Assembly: GCA_016235815.1 (NCBI GenBank)
Contig: JACRIM010000011.1
Coordinates: forward strand, 1-53,023
Source of the DNA: Planctomycetota bacterium
GTDB lineage: Bacteria; Planctomycetota; Phycisphaerae; UBA1845; UTPLA1
Length of the DNA stretch: 53,023 bases
Reading direction: 5' to 3'
Part shown: positions 49,044 to 53,023 of the stretch, one piece after another
Layout of the letters: each line of letters begins with the position of its first letter
Numbering within the stretch: the first letter of the stretch is position 1
Program-made: the position numbers and the translations under genes
Notes under the pieces: generated by a model
Seen by the model: only the letters and a program-made list of their open reading frames with translations
What the model was told of the DNA's origin: nothing
The model's database searches: none

Positions 49044-50474
49044 ATGATGTCGCACCCTCTCATCGCCGTTCTCCTGCTTGCACTCGGGCAAACTCCCACC
49101 GCTCAATCAACCATGCCCGCACTCGCCGAGCCGTATGTTGACGGCAGCGAAGAATTCGCGATTTCGCCGCCGGTCGGCTGGCAATTGAATCGGCAGCGCC
49201 TGCCCGACGCGCGCGGGGTGACGGTCCTGCGGATGATCGGACCGTTCACCGGCGGGCCATCGGAGGAGATCGCCGTACGGCGGATTGAAATCCCGGAGCG
49301 TCGCACACCCGACAAGATGCTGAAGGAATTGGCGGACGCGTTGGGGCTGGAGTTCAGCGATGTGCGCATCGCATCGCAGCAGGTGCAGCAGATCGGGGAG
49401 AAACAGGGCGGATTTCTCTGCGCGGCCTATGGGCACGAGGGAATGGTGTGGCGGCGCATGCAGGCCTTTGTCGAAGTCAACCCGCGGTCCTATCTGCTGC
49501 TCGTGTACAACGGGCCGCTCACGACTGACAACCAGCGGGAGACGCTGTTTCAAATGGTGGCGTCATCGCTGCGCTTTCTGACGCGACGCATTCAGGATGC
49601 CGAATTGCGGGCGGCGCTGGAGGCGGGGCAGGCGTGGATGGCCGGTCTGGCCGACGACCGCCTCAAGAAAGCCGTCTCGCATCCGTTTTTTCTGCGGTTG
49701 GAGATGGCCGGCAAAGCGTCGGGGTTTATCTCCATCGAGTCGTCGGAGTACGTGTTGGACAAGCGACCGGGCATTCGCATTCTCGAGCGCGGCTGGACCT
49801 TCGAGTCCGGAGGGCAGGCCCGCAGCATCGACAATTCCATGTTTCTTTCCTGGGACCGGCAGAACGAGCGGTGGATTTCCAACCACTTCACATTGATCGA
49901 ATCGAGCGGGCAGGCTGCGAATCGGTTGGAGTGCAGCCTTGAAGAAGGGCTGCGAATCGTGGATCGCCTTTCATCGGGGCAGTCGTATTCGTGCGGCATG
50001 CCTGCGTCGCAGAACACAGCGCTGAAGCTTCCGAAATCATATCTATCCCGCGCGTTGGTGAGGCTCCTTCCCCGGCTTGTCGACAATCTCGCGACGCCGC
50101 GGCGCATGGCGTTCACAACGTTTGATCATCTTCGCGGGGACCTGGTCATTCGCATTGTCGAGTTCAAGGGCGAGTGCCCCGCGCCCGAAGGTGCGGCGGC
50201 CAAGGGGAAGGTCTTTCGCATTGATGAACAAGAGGGCCTGGCGTCGGAGCCGTCCAGCATTTATGTCGACGCCCAGGGTCGGACGGTGTTTGTGAAGGCC
50301 GGTCGGCTGACGATGCGCCCGGCCGAGCGCGACGCGTTGGAACGCGAGATGGGGACGCGCGTGGCCGAGTCGGATCGCAAGATGTCCGAGATCGGCAGCC
50401 GTTATGCAGAGGATCAGGGGCGATTCGACCGCACGCCGGTGGTCCTTCCGCCGCCGGAGAAGGCCAAGCCGTAG
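49044..50474 (+). CDS. Hypothetical secreted protein
   Basis: A 476-residue protein with a signal peptide (MMSHPLIAVLLLALGQTPTAQS). ATG codons at 49044 and 49047 are both possible. Residues ~28-180 look like a PsbP/DUF1795-type domain (FAISPPVGWQLNRQRLPDARGVTVLRMIGPFTG..., YLLLVYNGPLTTDNQRETLFQMVASSLRF). The remainder has a repeated lipoprotein-like beta pattern (FISIESSEYVLDKRPGIRILERGWTFESGG) and a charged C-terminal helix. Function unknown. It ends 1 nt before the end of the convergent queA gene, so the two share a termination zone. Confidence 0.65.
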   Translation: MMSHPLIAVLLLALGQTPTAQSTMPALAEPYVDGSEEFAISPPVGWQLNRQRLPDARGVTVLRMIGPFTGGPSEEIAVRRIEIPERRTPDKMLKELADALGLEFSDVRIASQQVQQIGEKQGGFLCAAYGHEGMVWRRMQAFVEVNPRSYLLLVYNGPLTTDNQRETLFQMVASSLRFLTRRIQDAELRAALEAGQAWMAGLADDRLKKAVSHPFFLRLEMAGKASGFISIESSEYVLDKRPGIRILERGWTFESGGQARSIDNSMFLSWDRQNERWISNHFTLIESSGQAANRLECSLEEGLRIVDRLSSGQSYSCGMPASQNTALKLPKSYLSRALVRLLPRLVDNLATPRRMAFTTFDHLRGDLVIRIVEFKGECPAPEGAAAKGKVFRIDEQEGLASEPSSIYVDAQGRTVFVKAGRLTMRPAERDALEREMGTRVAESDRKMSEIGSRYAEDQGRFDRTPVVLPPPEKAKP

Positions 50475-50475
50475 T

Positions 50476-51513
50476 TCACAGAATCAACATCGCATCGCCA
50501 TAGCTGAAGAAGCGGTAACGCTCGGCGATCGCGGTTTCGTACGCGCGAAGCGTGAAATCCCTCCCGGCGAATGCGAACACCAGGGCGAGCAGCGTGCTTT
50601 CCGGCAGGTGAAAATTGGTGATGAGCGCATCGACCTCGCGGAACTGGTACGGCGGGTAGATGAAGATATCCGTCCAGCCCGACGCGGCAGCGAGCGGGCC
50701 GTTTTCAGCGCACGTTTCCAACACGCGGACCGAAGTCGTCCCCACCGCCACCACGCGTCCGCCCGAGGCCCGCGACGATGCAATCGTGTTCGCGGTCTTG
50801 GCGGGCAGGTCGTACCACTCCTTGTGCATCACATGGTCGGCGAGGTCTTCCACCTCCAGCGGTTGGAATGTTCCGAGGCCGACGTGCAGGGTCAGCTCCG
50901 CACCGCGCACACCGTTTGCACCGAGAGTGTTCAACAGGTCTTGCGTGAAGTGCAGGCCGGCCGTTGGTGCGGCCACGGCGCCGGGCTGGCGGGCGTAGAC
51001 GGTTTGGTAATCGGCGCGATCCTCGTCGACGTGCGGATGATCGTGCGTGCGACGGATGTATGGCGGCACGGGCATGACGCCGACGCGGTCGAGGATGGTC
51101 GCGGCAGGCTCGGCGGGGCTGACGCGCACCTCGCACTCGCCGCGATCGAGGCGGCGGAGCAGCGTGAGCGTCCACGGGGAATCGGGGAACGCAAGCGTCT
51201 CGCCGTCGTTCAGTCGACCGACGCCGGCGAGGAGAACGTTCCACACGCCCGGTGCAATTTCGCGGAGGAACAGGCCCTCGATGCGGCCGCCGGTCTGCCG
51301 ACGGACCTCGAAGCGTGCGGGGAGGACTTTTGTCGTATTGAGGACGAGGCAGTCGTCGGGCCTGAGGTATTCGGGCAGATCGCGAAACACGCGATGCTCG
51401 ATTTGGCCGGTGCCGCGATGGAGGACGAGCAGCCGGGCGGCATCGCGTGGCTCGCAGGGATGCGCGGCGATGAGATCGGGCGGGAGGTCGTAGCGGAGGT
51501 CGTCGATTCGCAT
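50476..51513 (-). CDS. queA: S-adenosylmethionine:tRNA ribosyltransferase-isomerase
   Basis: QueA transfers and isomerises the ribosyl group of SAM to 7-aminomethyl-7-deazaguanine in tRNA, forming epoxyqueuosine. The 345-residue protein begins with the typical YDLPPDLIAAHPCEPRDAARLLVL, then DCLVLNTTKVLPAR, VPPYIRR, RADYQTVYARQPGAVAAPTAGLHFT, ELTLHVGLGTFQPL, VAVGTTSVRVLE and the C-terminal DALITNFHLPESTLLALVFAF. Length is normal. It stands alone and converges with the gene at 49044. Confidence 0.96.
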   Translation of the reverse strand: MRIDDLRYDLPPDLIAAHPCEPRDAARLLVLHRGTGQIEHRVFRDLPEYLRPDDCLVLNTTKVLPARFEVRRQTGGRIEGLFLREIAPGVWNVLLAGVGRLNDGETLAFPDSPWTLTLLRRLDRGECEVRVSPAEPAATILDRVGVMPVPPYIRRTHDHPHVDEDRADYQTVYARQPGAVAAPTAGLHFTQDLLNTLGANGVRGAELTLHVGLGTFQPLEVEDLADHVMHKEWYDLPAKTANTIASSRASGGRVVAVGTTSVRVLETCAENGPLAAASGWTDIFIYPPYQFREVDALITNFHLPESTLLALVFAFAGRDFTLRAYETAIAERYRFFSYGDAMLIL

Positions 51514-51568
51514 TCGCGTGGAGTGTAGCCAATTGTAGAGTGTGGTCGTACTCGACCCACCGTTCCAC

Positions 51569-52906
51569 CTACTCCGCTTGGATGATGCTTGCCGCCCCTC
51601 GAATCGTAAGTTGAGCCTGAAGGCTCTCGGTTGTCCCGCAAGAATTCGTCACGACCACATCGTAGGAGCCTGCGTCGTATAGCTTCACTTGCGACAGTCG
51701 AAGCGTGTCCGTGCAGGAACCCGTTACTCTCGCGTCATCACGGAACGGACGACCGTTCTTGCGCCATTGGTATGACACGGCATCACCGGAACCGGCTTGG
51801 ACGTAGAATTGCACCGACGCGCCGCGATCCACCGTGCGGCTCGTCGGATGTTGGTGAATCGTTGGGGCGAGTCGCCCCCAGCGGGCAATTCCCGTTGCCG
51901 TTAGATCACCGGCGGAAGTAATGGCGCCGCCAAAGATTACGCTGGGAGGATTGCCACTTGGCCCGTCCTCGTCATAAACGATGGAATCCGTGAACGACCA
52001 CGCCATTGACCTCATTCCGCCGCCCAGTGTCCTCCAAGCCGATCCGTCCCACACGGCCGCGCCGTTGTCGGAATAATTGTCGGACGTTCGCACGTCTCCG
52101 CTGACATAGATTTTTACTGGCTCCGGCCCGTCTCCATCCTCATCCATCGCGACGATGGACATGATTCGACCATAGGGGATGTAAAAAGACGGGAAAAAAG
52201 ACCAGAATTTGCCGTTCCATTTGGCAAGTCGATTTCCCTGATAAGGAACGCCTTCTTCGCGAAACCAGGCCGCCACAAGCAGACTCTCCGCTTCAGGCCC
52301 GGCACCGTCCAGATCGGCTACGGTCATCGCTGAAACTTCTTCGATTGAAATGGATCCGACGGCCGACCATGACTTTCCATCCCATCGCCCGAGTCCGGTG
52401 ATACCCACACTCGTTAATGGTTGGAAGCCAACGAATAGTCGGGCGGGATCGGGCCCATCTCCGTCTTCATCGAAGACCGCAAGCTTGTAGAAGTTTCCAT
52501 TCAATCCGCCGCCGACGCTGGACCATCCGATTCCATCCCACTGGGCAATGTTAATTGCTGGCTGTCCATTGATTTCGGTGAACTTCCCCGCAACAGCTAA
52601 AGCGGCCTGCTCCGGACCTTCGCCATCCGGATCGAAAGATGCCATTGCGTCAATCCACCCATTGTTGGGGTGATAGACTGCACCGATTGGTTCCCACGAA
52701 TCCTGACGCCAAACTGCAATCTCGCAGCCAGTGGAAGAGAATCCTAACGAGCCTGCCGCGAATAATTCGGGGCGAGCCGGACCCGAGCCGTCGGCGTCAT
52801 GCATGGTCATGGCCGATACCTCGCCGTTTAGATAATCGCCCATTGGGTACCAGGATCGCCCATCCCAACGTGCGATTGTATTAGAGCGCCTAACAGAATG
52901 AGCCAT
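51569..52906 (-). pseudogene. 5'-truncated WDG-repeat protein with C-terminal Ig-like domain
   Basis: A 445-residue open frame with about six units of the IA(Q/R)WDG..W..LG type and GP-rich acidic loops, as in the protein at 23978, followed by an immunoglobulin-like domain (PTSRTVDRGASVQFYVQA ... YQWRKNGRPF ... YDAGSYDVVVTNSCG). It begins in mid-repeat with no signal peptide, and its first codons overlap the end of an IS5-like transposase gene. The natural start is therefore probably lost to an insertion, and the ATG at 52906 is supplied by IS sequence. Whether a truncated product is made is unknown; export would be unlikely. Confidence 0.7.
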
Positions 52907-53021
52907 TGAGGCATTTGTGACAAATCAGGATGCAGCCAAGTTTGAGGAGCGCTTCGTGGATGTCGCCTCGTCGTTCGTAGCGTACCCGCAGGCGACGGGA
53001 CTGATGAAGCCAACTATTGGT
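52890..53021 (-). CDS. C-terminal end of an IS5-like DDE transposase (partial)
   Basis: The minus strand from the window edge reads TNSWLHQSRRLRVRYERRGD, then IHEALLKLGCILIC and a few more residues to a TAG at 52890-52892. The RRLR(V/I)RYERR.DIHEA.L.LGC.LIC pattern is the conserved C-terminus of IS5-type (IS427-like) DDE transposases; the upstream part lies outside the window. The IS end should be near 52883-52895, where TTAG..CTAA forms a short palindrome. This insertion explains the truncated neighbouring gene. Confidence 0.75.
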   Translation of the reverse strand, partial: TNSWLHQSRRLRVRYERRGDIHEALLKLGCILICHKCLNGSFC

Positions 53022-53023
53022 GC

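Noticed and set aside
1-53023. tRNA or other structured RNA genes
   Set aside because: I looked for T-loop motifs (GGTTCRANTCC) and cloverleaf-like stems in intergenic regions and found none convincing; a covariance-model search would settle it.

Overview
The window looks like a chromosomal piece of a high-GC bacterium of the Planctomycetota, probably Phycisphaerae-like. I infer this from four things: a secreted protein ending in 'DCNxNG'-type and dockerin-like Asp/Asn repeats (46306-48210), two secreted 'WDG..W..LG' repeat proteins typical of that phylum, a PUFA-type lipid synthase, and many palindromic repeats of a kind I associate with planctomycete genomes. No rRNA, tRNA or CRISPR array is visible.

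Layout. 1-4500: a secreted TPR protein, an IS200-like transposase inside a field of REP-like hairpins, and a Tat-exported metallophosphoesterase. 4491-10096 (minus strand): housekeeping genes dapF, ispF, cysS, ruvC, ruvA and ruvB, mostly overlapping. 10219-29433 (minus strand): a multidomain polyunsaturated-fatty-acid/secondary-lipid synthase. It consists of PfaD-like enoyl reductase (overlapping ispH), PfaA-like KS-AT-ACP-ACP-KR-DH, and PfaC-like KS-CLF-AT-DH-DH, with a lower-GC secreted repeat protein between pfaD and pfaA. 29569-30016: a HicB/HicA pair. 30035-33910 (minus strand): thiL-tsaE-rph-lipoprotein-rdgB. 34024: ispD. 34864-40499 (minus strand): an alpha/beta hydrolase and a division cluster, rsmH-LysM protein-ftsL-ftsI. 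40623-43826 (plus strand): ubiE/menG, a membrane TPR protein and ubiX. 43953-53023: an orphan UPF0175 protein, a DEAD-box helicase, several secreted or hypothetical proteins, queA, and at the right edge a second WDG-repeat protein whose 5' end is cut by an IS5-like transposase tail.

How the genes work together. The pfa genes form a nearly complete iterative synthase for very-long-chain unsaturated acyl chains. Only the phosphopantetheinyl transferase and a product-release enzyme are not seen. Three MEP-pathway genes (ispD, ispF, ispH) lie close by; ispH overlaps pfaD, and ispF follows pfaC-dapF. ubiE and ubiX point to quinone synthesis, and rsmH-ftsL-ftsI to conventional peptidoglycan-based division.

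Most unusual signal. Several families of short palindromic elements lie inside coding sequences without breaking the frame. A 29-bp element occurs four times (ruvC, pfaA twice, a lipoprotein). In two of those it is followed by expansion of its terminal 10 bp at an exact 18-bp period. A composite repeat including a GTAG-footed REP-like hairpin forms three interdomain linkers of the PfaC-like synthase, and another hairpin is inserted in dapF. Together with the IS200-like transposase and the REP field, this suggests that palindrome mobility is supplying new linker and tail peptides to essential proteins.
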